The position numbers were made by a program, and so were the translations under genes. DNA of 64,000 bases, from the NCBI GenBank assembly GCA_021785935.1, contig JAJYOG010000001.1, forward strand, positions 1 to 64,000. Direction: 5' to 3'. Every line of letters begins with the position of its first letter. Within the stretch, counting starts at the first letter, position 1. Below are positions 15,405 through 25,634 of the stretch, one piece after another. The notes beneath the pieces were generated by a model that saw nothing but the letters and a program-made list of their open reading frames with translations, did no database searches and was not told the DNA's origin. This DNA is from Actinomycetes bacterium. GTDB taxonomy: Bacteria > Actinomycetota > Thermoleophilia > BMS3ABIN01.

Positions 15405-16554
15405 TTATGCCTTCCCAGCCCTTAAAACCAGATACTCGTGAATGAACTCGTCGATGCCGCCATCAAGCACGCCCTGGGCGTTACCGGCCTCGTGACTGGT
15501 GCGGTGGTCTTTGACCATCTGGTAGGGAGCCAGTACATAGGAGCGGATCTGGCTGCCCCAGGCGATTTCCATCACCTCGCCGCGCTCTTTCTCCATCTCC
15601 TCCAGTCGCTTGCGCTCCTCGAGCTCAAGCAGCTTGCCCTTGAGCAGCTTCATGGCGGTGTTCTTGTTGGAAAGCTGGGAGCGTTCGTTCTGGCATTGCA
15701 CTACCAGGCCCGTAGGAACGTGAGTAATGCGCACCGCCGAGTCGGTTTTATTGACATGCTGGCCGCCGGCGCCGCTGGCGCGGTAGGTGTCGATCTTCAA
15801 ATCTTTCTCGTCGATCTCGAACTCGACATCATCCTCGACCAGCGGGCTCACCTCGACGGCGGCGAAACTGGTATGGCGGCGTTTGGCGGCATCGTATGGG
15901 GAAATGCGCACCAGCCGGTGCACTCCCCGCTCGGCGGAGAGCAGGCCGTAAGCATTTTCCCCATGGAATGTGACCGTGGCGCTCTTGAGGCCGGCCTCGT
16001 CACCAGCAGTCGCCTCGTTGATCTCGGCCTTGAATCCGCGGCGGTCGGCCCATCGCAGGTACATGCGCAGGAGCATCTCAGCCCAGTCCTGGGATTCGGT
16101 GCCGCCGGCGCCGGGATGGATGGTCATGGTGGCGTCGCCGTCATCGTATTCACCGCTGAAGAGGCGTTCTTCTTCCAGCTGCGCCAGGCGCGAAAGGGTA
16201 GTGTTGAGGGATCTCCAGGATTCCGAGAGGAAATCGGCGGCGCCCTCGAGGCCGTTTTCAGCGACATCCTCGCGGGCCATCTCCATCATCGCTCCGGCGT
16301 CACCGACCTCGGCTTCCATGCGCCGGAAGCGCTCAAGCCGCCGTTTGGCGCGGCGGTACTCAGAACTTACCCTGGCCGCACCGGCCTTGTCTGACCAGAA
16401 ATCCGGCTGCTGCATGCGGCCTTCGAGCCCCTCCGCCTGTTTTTCCAGTGAAGCCGGGTCAAAGGTAATCACCAAGCCACTGGAACTTACCCTGGATCTG
16501 GGCAAGCAGATCCTCGATGTCTTCCAAAGTGTGAGTCTGAGCAGATTTGGCCAT
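15405..16554 (-). CDS. prfB: Peptide chain release factor 2 (programmed +1 frameshift)
   Basis: Release factor 2 ends translation at UGA and UAA. The gene is read in two frames. ATG at 16554 opens a 31-codon segment (MAKSAQTHTLEDIEDLLAQI and on) ending in CTT TGA; after a +1 shift at 16464-16458 reading continues with DPASLEKQ to the stop at 15405, giving about 382 residues. The GGQ hydrolysis motif is present (SGAGGQHVNKTDSAVR). The stop-codon-reading tripeptide is SPY (in RISPYDAAKRRHTSF) instead of the usual SPF. The frame without the shift would begin with unrelated sequence, so the shift is needed. It follows secA, the usual order. Confidence 0.95.
16458..16473 (-). promoter_or_regulatory. 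prfB programmed frameshift site
   Basis: On the minus strand GGTGAT (16473-16468) is followed by TAC and then CTT TGA C. The first word matches the 5' part of the anti-Shine-Dalgarno complement (GGAGGTGAT), placed three bases before the slippery CTT, the spacing known to provoke the +1 shift. The in-frame TGA lets scarce release factor 2 raise its own synthesis. Confidence 0.88.
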
Positions 16555-16651
16555 GACAGCGACATCTTAGCAGGTTGAAGGGCGAGCGGGAAATATGACA
16601 GCGCTGGTGACGTTGCCGATGCTGCTGATATTCGTTGCCGGTTGCGGCGGC

Positions 16652-19279
16652 TCAGGCTCCGCAGCACTTTTTATACTTCTTGCCCGAGCCGCAGGGGCAG
16701 GGATCGTTGCGGCCGACTTTATCACTGACGTGCCGTGTGGTCACCGACGGCAGCGGCTCTTTTTCACCCTTGGCTCCGGCAGCCTGTGCGCCCGCTCCGG
16801 CTCCTGCGACAGCTCCCGCGCCGGCGCCCACAGCGGCCGGTTCCGTGGCTTGAGGCAACCTCGAAGTGGTGCCGTCATCATAGGAATACTGTAGCTCCCG
16901 CTCGCGCCGGTCGGCCAGGTCATCCTGGGGCACCCGGTTCATGTGGAAAATAGTGCGGGTGAAATCCTCCTTGATCGAGTCCAGCAGCTCCTGGAACATC
17001 GTGAAGCCCTCGGACTTGTATTCCACCAGGGGGTCCTTCTGGGCCATCCCCCGCCAGTGAATGCCCTCGCGCAGGTAATCCATGTCATAAAGATGTTCGC
17101 GCCAGCGGTTATCAATGACTCCCATCATCACCAGCCGCTCGAGTTGGCGCATGTGTTCGGGACTGAAATCCGCTTCCTTGCCGGCGTAGATGGCATGGGC
17201 GTCATCCAGCACTTTCTCAACGATCTCATCCTGCGTGGCTTCCTCGATCTCAATGTCATCCTTGCTGAAGGTAACTTCATACAGTGATTTCAGGGCAGCG
17301 AAGAGGCTGTCCCAATCCCAATCCTCGGGATAGGTTCCGCTCTCGCAATAGGTTTCAACCACGGCGGTCAGCACATCATCGACAATCCCCCGGCAATCCT
17401 CGCCGAGGTCGCCGCCTTCGAGGATCTTGCGGCGCTGTTCGTAAATAACCTTCCGCTGCATGTTCATAACGTCATCGTACTCAAGCACTCTTTTGCGAGT
17501 CTGAAAGTTCTGCTGCTCGACCTTGTGCTGCGCGCTCTCAACCGTCTTGCTCAGCATCTTGTGCTGGATGGGCACGTCGTCACCTGGGGAGAGCTTGTCG
17601 AGAATGTTATAGATGCGGTCGCCGGCGAACAGACGGATGACGTCGTCCTCGGCGGAGAGATAGAAGCGCGAGGCCCCAGGATCGCCCTGGCGTCCCGAAC
17701 GGCCACGCAGCTGGTTATCGATCCGCCGGCTCTCATGACGCTCGGTGCCGAGCACGTACAGGCCTCCGAGGTCGATAACGCCCTCGCCCAGCTTGATATC
17801 GACACCACGGCCGGCCATGTTGGTGGCGATGGTCACCTGGCCCGCCTCGCCGGCGTGCTGGATGATCTCCGCTTCCTTCTCATGATGCTTGGCGTTGAGG
17901 ACGGCGTGTGATACTCCGCGGCGGGTGAGCATGTCGCTCAAATATTCACTGGTTTCGATTGAGACGGTTCCTACCAGGACCGGCTGGCCCTTTTTGTGGC
18001 TTTCGACGATGTCCTCGGCGGCGGCGCGGAACTTCGCCTTCTTGGTCTTGAAGATAAAATCGTTGCGGTCGTCCCGGACCATCGGGCGGTTTGAGGGGAT
18101 GGTGACTACCTCGAGTTTGTAAATGTGCATGAATTCGTCGGCCTCGGTAGCCGCCGTGCCGGTCATGCCGGCGAGCTTGTCGTACATGCGGAAATAGTTC
18201 TGCAGGGTAATGGTGGCAAGCGTCTGATTCTCCTCGCGGATGCGCACCTTTTCCTTGGCTTCGATTGCCTGATGCAGACCCTCGGAGTAACGGCGGCCCT
18301 CCATGATGCGGCCGGTGAACTCGTCGACGATGAGAACCTCGCCATCCTTGACGACGTACTCGACATCCTTCTTGAAGAGGGCATGGGCGCGCAGCGCCTG
18401 CATCAGATGGTTGACTAACTGGCCGTTCTTTGACTCATAAAGGTTTTCGATCCCCAGTGCCTTCTCGACCTTGGCCACGCCCGTTTCGTTGACGGCGACG
18501 GTGCGGTGCTTCTCGTCGATCTCGTAATCGTCCTCGGCGCGCAGGAGCGGCACGATCGAGGCAAACTTGTAGTAGGTGGAAGCGGCCTCCTCGGGGGCGC
18601 CGGAGATGATCAGCGGCGTCCTCGCCTCGTCGATGAGGATGCTGTCAACTTCATCGACTATGGCAAAGGCGTGGTCGCGCTGAACCAGGGTCTCGATCCT
18701 GACCGACATGTTGTCGCGCAGGTAGTCGAAGCCGAATTCGGAATTGGTGCCGTAGATGACATCGCAGTTGTAAGCGATCTGACGTTCCGGCGGATGCATG
18801 TTGTCCTGGAGGATGCCGACCTGCAGACCCAGAAACTCATAGATGGGACTCATCCATTCGGCGTCACGCTTGGCCAGGTAATCGTTGACCGTGACCACAT
18901 GGACGCTCTTTCCCGAAAGGGCATTGAGGTAGACGGGAAGAGTGGCGACCAGGGTCTTGCCTTCGCCTGTCTTCATCTCCGCTATCTTTCCCTGATGCAG
19001 GACGATGCCGCCCATGAGCTGGACGTCAAAGTGACGCATGCCCATGGTCCGGCGCGAAGCTTCGCGCACGACGGCAAACGCTTCGGTCATGAGGTCGTCA
19101 AGGTCCTCGCCTTCTTCCAGGCGAGACTTGAATTCATCCGTTTTGGCCTTGAGAGCGTCGTCGTCGAGGGCCTTGAGGTCATCCTCAAAGACATTGATCG
19201 CCTCGACCAACTCCTCGAGCTGCTTGAATTTTTTCCCTTCGCCCATGCGAAGGGCTTTTTGGATGAATTTAGGAGGCAT
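16652..19279 (-). CDS. secA: Protein translocase ATPase SecA
   Basis: An 875-residue ATPase that drives preproteins through SecYEG. Visible are MKTGEGKTLVATLP (Walker A, about 101-114), VDEVDSILIDEARTPLIISG-type Walker B region (about 206-225), the helicase motif TNMAGRGVDIKLG (about 490-502), and the zinc-binding tail CPCGSGKKYKKCC at the very C-terminus. An Ala/Gly-rich linker (about 820-842) precedes the tail. Length and domain order are standard. It is followed by prfB after about 100 bases and preceded by hpf after 14 bases. Confidence 0.97.
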   Translation of the reverse strand: MPPKFIQKALRMGEGKKFKQLEELVEAINVFEDDLKALDDDALKAKTDEFKSRLEEGEDLDDLMTEAFAVVREASRRTMGMRHFDVQLMGGIVLHQGKIAEMKTGEGKTLVATLPVYLNALSGKSVHVVTVNDYLAKRDAEWMSPIYEFLGLQVGILQDNMHPPERQIAYNCDVIYGTNSEFGFDYLRDNMSVRIETLVQRDHAFAIVDEVDSILIDEARTPLIISGAPEEAASTYYKFASIVPLLRAEDDYEIDEKHRTVAVNETGVAKVEKALGIENLYESKNGQLVNHLMQALRAHALFKKDVEYVVKDGEVLIVDEFTGRIMEGRRYSEGLHQAIEAKEKVRIREENQTLATITLQNYFRMYDKLAGMTGTAATEADEFMHIYKLEVVTIPSNRPMVRDDRNDFIFKTKKAKFRAAAEDIVESHKKGQPVLVGTVSIETSEYLSDMLTRRGVSHAVLNAKHHEKEAEIIQHAGEAGQVTIATNMAGRGVDIKLGEGVIDLGGLYVLGTERHESRRIDNQLRGRSGRQGDPGASRFYLSAEDDVIRLFAGDRIYNILDKLSPGDDVPIQHKMLSKTVESAQHKVEQQNFQTRKRVLEYDDVMNMQRKVIYEQRRKILEGGDLGEDCRGIVDDVLTAVVETYCESGTYPEDWDWDSLFAALKSLYEVTFSKDDIEIEEATQDEIVEKVLDDAHAIYAGKEADFSPEHMRQLERLVMMGVIDNRWREHLYDMDYLREGIHWRGMAQKDPLVEYKSEGFTMFQELLDSIKEDFTRTIFHMNRVPQDDLADRRERELQYSYDDGTTSRLPQATEPAAVGAGAGAVAGAGAGAQAAGAKGEKEPLPSVTTRHVSDKVGRNDPCPCGSGKKYKKCCGA

Positions 19280-19293
19280 GATTCAGACTCAAA

Positions 19294-19848
19294 TTATTTT
19301 GGTTCTATCAGCCCGTAATTTCCGTCGCGGCGGCGATAGATAACGCTGGTGTCATTTGACTCGGAGTTGCGAAATACAAAGAAATCGTGTCCGATCAACT
19401 CCAGTTGCAGCGCTGCTTCTTCGGCGGACATCGGCTTGATGTCGAACGATTTTAGTTTCACGATCTGCGGCCCCTCTTCTTCCTCCTCCACCCTCTCCGG
19501 CAGCGGCATGATCGCATCGGGTGGAATGCTGCCGCGCACACGAGAATCGTGGCTTACCAGCTTGCTGCGATATTTCTTGACCTGACGGCCCAGTTTGTCG
19601 GCAACCAGATCGATGGAGGCGTACATATCCGCGGAAGCCCCCTTGGCTCTGAGCACCGGACCCTTGGTGAAAATCGTCGCCTCAGCGACCTGGTTGTCGG
19701 CGATGCTGGGATTCTTCTCACAAAAAAGCTCCACCTCCATGGTGCTGGCGCTGTTTAAGTTCTTGCCCAGTTTGGTCAGCTTCTCATCAACATAAGAGCG
19801 GAGCGCCTCGGTGACGGCTATGTTTCTTCCCTTAACCTGTAAGTTCAT
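19294..19848 (-). CDS. hpf: Ribosome hibernation promoting factor, long form
   Basis: A 184-residue ribosome-associated protein that drives dimerisation of idle 70S ribosomes. The N-terminal S30AE domain (about 1-105) has the usual MNLQVKGRNIAVTEALRSYV opening; an acidic linker (EEEEEG) leads to the C-terminal dimerisation domain (about 125-184), with HDFFVFRNSESNDTSVIYRR. GGGGAAGGAT precedes the ATG. The order hpf-secA-prfB is common in actinobacteria. Confidence 0.95.
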   Translation of the reverse strand: MNLQVKGRNIAVTEALRSYVDEKLTKLGKNLNSASTMEVELFCEKNPSIADNQVAEATIFTKGPVLRAKGASADMYASIDLVADKLGRQVKKYRSKLVSHDSRVRGSIPPDAIMPLPERVEEEEEGPQIVKLKSFDIKPMSAEEAALQLELIGHDFFVFRNSESNDTSVIYRRRDGNYGLIEPK

Positions 19849-19923
19849 ATCTATCCTTCCCCGCTGGGTTGCGTATACTTTATTACCCTGTCGGCATCGG
19901 CCGCTAAACTTGATTGTTTTCGG

Positions 19924-20742
19924 TCAGAACCGCTGCCAGCTCTGACGTCTCACCGCCCTGGCAAAAGTCCAAACCTGCACGTCTACCCCCAAGCCTTCCT
20001 TTAGCACCCGCGCGCACTCCGAAGCCGTCGATCCCGTAGTGTAGACATCATCCACCAGCACCAGCCGGTTGGCGGCCCCAGGCCTTCTGGCTGCGCGAAG
20101 CAGGGTGATGCTTCCCTTCAGATTGCCGCGCCGCTCGTCGAAACCAAGCCGGTTCTGCGCAAAAGTGGGATGTTCCTTGCAGAGGAGTGTCTGCAGCGGC
20201 AAGTTCAGGCGCCGGGAAAGAGCCTTGGCTAAAAGGCCCGCCTGGTTGTATCCGCGGACTAACCGTTTCGATCTGTGCATGGGCACATATGTTAGCGTAA
20301 CTGCTTTGTTACTGTCAGTCAAACCGACCTCAGCCATTGATAATTGGGCCTGATTGCAGGCAAGTTCCACCATAAAAGCCGCCAGCCGGCGCTGACCTGA
20401 ATACTTGAGCCGGTGCACAAGGCTGCGTACCGGGCCATTGAAGCCGAAAGCGGCGCGGGCCTTCGAGAAATGGAGTTCGCGGCCACGGCACTCGGGGCAG
20501 CTGTCTGCGTTCGCGGAAGGCCGGCCACACCAGTGGCAATGCTCCGGGGCGATCGGCTTGATGGCCGCGTGGCAATCCACGCATAACCAGTTGCAGCCTC
20601 CGCCACAATGTACGCATCGCAAGGGGAAAACAACAGAGAGCAGATTATCGAGAATGCCGGGTTCCGGCATTCGGGCGTCGGGTTTTTGGGCCTCGGGGAC
20701 CGGAAATATAAGTTTGCCATCGTCCACGGCAACCGCTTCCAC
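19924..20742 (-). CDS. ComF family phosphoribosyltransferase-like protein
   Basis: A 272-residue ComF-type protein, which in competent bacteria takes part in DNA uptake but is also widespread without competence. N-terminal cysteine pairs (RCVHC, WLCVDC, HCHWCG, SCPEC; about 42-85) form zinc fingers, and the C-terminal part has a type I phosphoribosyltransferase fold with LVDDVYTTGSTASE (about 232-245). GTG at 20742 is the first start and has no good ribosome-binding site; the ATG 24 codons on (MPEPGILDN) is closer to where homologues begin. No other competence gene is in view. Confidence 0.87.
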   Translation of the reverse strand: MEAVAVDDGKLIFPVPEAQKPDARMPEPGILDNLLSVVFPLRCVHCGGGCNWLCVDCHAAIKPIAPEHCHWCGRPSANADSCPECRGRELHFSKARAAFGFNGPVRSLVHRLKYSGQRRLAAFMVELACNQAQLSMAEVGLTDSNKAVTLTYVPMHRSKRLVRGYNQAGLLAKALSRRLNLPLQTLLCKEHPTFAQNRLGFDERRGNLKGSITLLRAARRPGAANRLVLVDDVYTTGSTASECARVLKEGLGVDVQVWTFARAVRRQSWQRF

Positions 20743-20878
20743 AAGAGATTAGAGCCAGCTTCGATAGAACTTATCCGGATACAACTCTTCGGATGCCACT
20801 TATCCTAGAACATGAAATTATGGGAAGGCAAGTCAGCTCGGAGGTTGATTGAAAAATTGATCTAATAGAAGCGGCTTG

Positions 20879-21994
20879 TTACCTGACGTGGCTATCGGCT
20901 TCGATGACGGTAAACGGTTCAAGATGCACTTCCTCATCCAGGACGCTGCCGGCGCCAACGACGCAACGGTCACCGACTACTACCCGGTCGTGAATGTGGA
21001 CCTCGTCGCGAATATAGGCGCCCCGGCCGATAATGCCGCCTTCGACCTTGGCTCCGGCGCCGGTTTGCGCCGCCCGCCACTTGATGACGCCTTCGAGCGC
21101 CGCGCCTTTCTCAATGACGCTGTGATCGCCGATAACCAGCGGTCCGGTTAGCTTTACCTCTTCCCCCACACGGCAATAATCGCCCAGCAAAATCGGGGGC
21201 GTCAGTTTGGCCGTTCGCGAGATCCTCGTTCCCTTCCCGACAAAGATGCCTGGCGAGCGCTCCTTGCCTGGAATCTCCACTTTGACCTTGCCGGTAAGGG
21301 CGTCAAAATTGCCGATACGGTACTGGTCAAGACTGCCAACGTCGTTCCAGTAGCCGTCAATCTCAAACCCGTAAAAGGGGATGTCCTTGGTGACAAACTC
21401 GGGGAACATCTGGGTGCCAAAATCGTAAAAGGAATCCTTGGGGATGTAATCGAAGACGGTCGGCTCAAAGATATAAATGCCGCAATTGCAGAGATTGCTT
21501 AGCTCCTCACCCGGCGCCGGTTTTTCCTGGAAGCCGAGGATGCGGCCGTCCTTGTCGCTGATAACAACCCCGAATTGGCTGGGATCGTCCACCCGTTTCA
21601 GCGCCAGGGTGGCGATGCCCCGGGATCTCTGGTGCTGCTCCAGCAGTTTTCCCAGATCGATATCGGTGAGGGCGTCGCCGCTGATCACCAAAAAAGTGTC
21701 ATCGGCCAGGAATCGCTGCATGGCTTTGACGCCACCGGCGGTTCCCAGCAACTCTGGTTCCAGCGAATAGCGCAGCTCAATGCCGATACGCTGACCTCGT
21801 CCGAAATAATTGGTGATCGCGTGCGGATGGTAGTGCAGATTGGCGACGGCTTCATCGAATCCGTGCTTCTTGACCAACCGCAGGATGTGGTACATGACCG
21901 GCCGGTTGACGATGGGCGCCATTGGTTTGGAGATGGAGCCGGTAAGCGGCCTCAGACGCGTTCCCAGACCCGCTGCCAATACCATGGCTTTCAA
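20879..21994 (-). CDS. NDP-sugar pyrophosphorylase (mannose-1-phosphate guanylyltransferase-like)
   Basis: A 371-residue enzyme with an N-terminal nucleotidyltransferase domain (LAAGLGTRLRPLT at 6-18; SGDALTDID near 100; EKP near 155; DGYWNDVG near 215) and a C-terminal left-handed beta-helix of hexapeptide repeats (about 250-371). This layout fits GDP-mannose or glucose-1-phosphate nucleotidyltransferases. The start is TTG at 21994, with AAAGG seven bases before, directly after the mtnA stop. GDP-mannose is favoured because a phosphohexomutase and PGI/PMI lie in the same cluster; the nucleotide cannot be fixed from sequence alone. Confidence 0.82.
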   Translation of the reverse strand: MKAMVLAAGLGTRLRPLTGSISKPMAPIVNRPVMYHILRLVKKHGFDEAVANLHYHPHAITNYFGRGQRIGIELRYSLEPELLGTAGGVKAMQRFLADDTFLVISGDALTDIDLGKLLEQHQRSRGIATLALKRVDDPSQFGVVISDKDGRILGFQEKPAPGEELSNLCNCGIYIFEPTVFDYIPKDSFYDFGTQMFPEFVTKDIPFYGFEIDGYWNDVGSLDQYRIGNFDALTGKVKVEIPGKERSPGIFVGKGTRISRTAKLTPPILLGDYCRVGEEVKLTGPLVIGDHSVIEKGAALEGVIKWRAAQTGAGAKVEGGIIGRGAYIRDEVHIHDRVVVGDRCVVGAGSVLDEEVHLEPFTVIEADSHVR

Positions 21995-23047
21995 TTATTT
22001 ACCTTTCTTCGCCGCGGCCAGGCTTTCGTCGTACGGTTCGCGGTGGACGCCCATCTCGGTAATGATGGCGGCGACGTTCTGGTGCGGAGTAACATCGAAC
22101 GCCGGATTACGAACGCCGATGCCTGTCGGCGCTATCTGCCTGGAGCCGCAATGTGTAACCTCGGAGGGATCACGCTCCTCGATGGGAATCTGGGACCCGT
22201 CGGTCAGACTCAAATCGACCGTTGAAGTCGGCGCCGCCACATAAAAGGGAACGCCGTGCTCCTTGGCCAGCACCGAAACCGTGTAGGTGCCGATCTTGTT
22301 GGCCACATCGCCGTTTCCTGCTATCCGGTCGGACCCGACGACAACCGCGTCGATCTCACCGGCCTTGAAGAAATATCCCGACATGTTATCTGTAATCAGA
22401 GTACAGGGAATGCCTTCCTGCCGCAGCTCCCAGGCGGTCAAGCGGGCGCCCTGCAGAAACGGCCGGGTCTCGTCGGCGAACACATGGATGGAAGAATCTC
22501 GCTTGAATACCGAGCGGATAACGCCCAAAGCTGTGCCATAACCGGCGGTAGCCAGCGCCCCGGCATTACAGTGCGTGAGGATGCGCGCTCCCTTGGGGAA
22601 TAACGGCGCCGCGTGCTCGCCCATGGCCACGCACATGGCCACGTCCTCGTCCAAGATCTCCTGGGAACGGGCCTTGAGCCTCACCCGGATTTCGTCAACA
22701 TCGCCGGGCTGGTTGTAGACCGAAGCCATCTGCTCCAGGGCCCAGCCGAGATTGTATGCGGTCGGCCGGGTTGCGAATAATCCCTTTGCCGCCTCGTCGA
22801 GGTCCCGCTTCAGTTCTTCCTGGGTCTGAGCGCCTGACTTCTTGGCGGCCAGCGCCATGCCCATCGCCGTCGCCACACCGATGGCCGGCGCCCCGCGGAT
22901 GACCATTGTCTTGATCGAGTCGCCGACTTCCTGCCAGGTTGTATGGTGGATGTACTTCTCTTCCAGCGGCAGGATGCGCTGATCGATCATGACAACTTCG
23001 TCACCCTGCCACTCAATGGTTTTAATTGAGTAACTGCTATCGCTCAT
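21995..23047 (-). CDS. mtnA: Methylthioribose-1-phosphate isomerase
   Basis: A 350-residue enzyme of methionine salvage, converting methylthioribose-1-phosphate to the ribulose form. Family motifs include VIRGAPAIGVATAMGMALA (about 49-67), THCNAGALATAGYGTALGV (about 157-175, with the catalytic cysteine) and VVGSDRIAGNGDVANKIGTY (about 235-254, catalytic aspartate). It is a normal-length member related to eIF2B subunits. It lies 23 bases after ahcY; the two genes both recycle products of S-adenosylmethionine. Confidence 0.94.
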   Translation of the reverse strand: MSDSSYSIKTIEWQGDEVVMIDQRILPLEEKYIHHTTWQEVGDSIKTMVIRGAPAIGVATAMGMALAAKKSGAQTQEELKRDLDEAAKGLFATRPTAYNLGWALEQMASVYNQPGDVDEIRVRLKARSQEILDEDVAMCVAMGEHAAPLFPKGARILTHCNAGALATAGYGTALGVIRSVFKRDSSIHVFADETRPFLQGARLTAWELRQEGIPCTLITDNMSGYFFKAGEIDAVVVGSDRIAGNGDVANKIGTYTVSVLAKEHGVPFYVAAPTSTVDLSLTDGSQIPIEERDPSEVTHCGSRQIAPTGIGVRNPAFDVTPHQNVAAIITEMGVHREPYDESLAAAKKGK

Positions 23048-23070
23048 TCTCTGCTCCTTGAAGCGCGATA

Positions 23071-24474
<1,404 letters not shown>

Positions 24475-24542
24475 CTAAAAGCGCGCGTTACAGTGTAGCG
24501 ACGCGGTTTCCAAGCTACGCCGGCACTGGAATTTGGTATCGC

Positions 24543-25622
24543 TCAGGCCAGCTGTTTCTTGAGATTCTCGATACGCTCCACTGGCGAAGGGTCTATCCCC
24601 TTTAGGATCGCCAGATAGAGGGAGAGATAATCGCCGAGGTTTACGCTTGAAAGCAGGCGCGCCAGGCGGCAATTCCCGGTACCCGCGTAGCGTTTGATCT
24701 CCCCGACATAATTTTCCAGGAGGCTGGCGGTGACGTTCATGCGCTTCACGTTCTGCGGATGCAGTTTTTCGTCGGTCAAATAGATGACCCTAAAACGCTC
24801 CATGTCCGCAGCCGGGTATTCCCAGCCGACGATCTCATTATGGTTTAGCTCGGGAAACTGATTGCAGAATGCCAGCGCCTTGGCATTCTCATTGATCTGG
24901 CATTTCCAGCGCAGAGCAGCCACCGCTGTCACTTCAGAACCGTAGATGACAGGGATGCGCTCGAAGAGATCCGCCGCCAGCTGTTTGGCCGGATTGGCGG
25001 CCGCCGGGTTTTCCGGACCGTAAAGCTCGATGCATTTCCCCAAAACCGAGGCGGTTTCGTTGACGTCGTCGGCGACGGCCTCGACCAGGCCCAGGTTCTC
25101 CAGGCAGGCCGCGATCGGCACCGACAACCAGCCCATGGCGGCGCGCGGCTGCAGGCTGCTGGGTACAGTAATCAGCGGCAGATTCTTTTCGGCGGCAATC
25201 TGGCCGACCTTGCCGCCCGTGCTCAGGCAAATGACCCGGCAGCCGCGATCGAGCGCCTCATGAAGGCAGGAGTTTGTTTCTTCGGTATTCCCTGAATAAC
25301 TGACAATGAAGACGAGGCTGCGATTGCTGATCCAGTGAGGAAGATTATAACCCCGGACGGTCACCATGGGGCTCGGCAGCTCGGCGTCGTAGACGGAAGC
25401 AATAACGTCGCCGCCGATGGCTGACCCGCCCATGCCGGCAACCGCGACGCCTCCGACTTCACCGCCGGCTTCCAGAGCGACGTCGCCGCCGGCCGCATAT
25501 GCACCGAAGAGCTGGCCCGGCAGTCCCGCGACCATGCCAAACTGATCCTGTGAGTCGAGACGGCGGATGGCCACCACGTCATCGAGCTTTTCGAGCAATC
25601 TCTGTCTGTCTGGTTCCGGCAA
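24543..25622 (-). CDS. Bifunctional phosphoglucose/phosphomannose isomerase
   Basis: A 359-residue SIS-domain isomerase of the PGI/PMI type, interconverting fructose-6-phosphate with glucose-6- or mannose-6-phosphate. The N-terminal AVAGMGGSAIGGD (about 59-71) and FIVSYSGNTEET (about 107-118) bind the sugar phosphate; ELNHNEIVGWE (about 253-263) holds a catalytic Glu/His pair. Start is TTG at 25622 with AGGAAAAG upstream. It follows the phosphohexomutase gene by 12 bases, fitting a route from fructose-6-phosphate to mannose-1-phosphate. Confidence 0.9.
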   Translation of the reverse strand: MPEPDRQRLLEKLDDVVAIRRLDSQDQFGMVAGLPGQLFGAYAAGGDVALEAGGEVGGVAVAGMGGSAIGGDVIASVYDAELPSPMVTVRGYNLPHWISNRSLVFIVSYSGNTEETNSCLHEALDRGCRVICLSTGGKVGQIAAEKNLPLITVPSSLQPRAAMGWLSVPIAACLENLGLVEAVADDVNETASVLGKCIELYGPENPAAANPAKQLAADLFERIPVIYGSEVTAVAALRWKCQINENAKALAFCNQFPELNHNEIVGWEYPAADMERFRVIYLTDEKLHPQNVKRMNVTASLLENYVGEIKRYAGTGNCRLARLLSSVNLGDYLSLYLAILKGIDPSPVERIENLKKQLA

Positions 25623-25634
25623 AGTCTTTTCCTG

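Noticed and set aside
15438-16394. A 318-codon plus-strand frame opposite prfB
   Set aside because: Antisense shadow of prfB, without ribosome-binding site or recognisable motif.
16555-16667. Longer prfB frame starting at 16667 without a frameshift
   Set aside because: It would replace the conserved N-terminal helix with unrelated residues and leave a perfect frameshift site unused.
18506-19318. A 270-codon plus-strand frame opposite secA
   Set aside because: Antisense of secA, running past its start and into the intergenic region without supporting signals.
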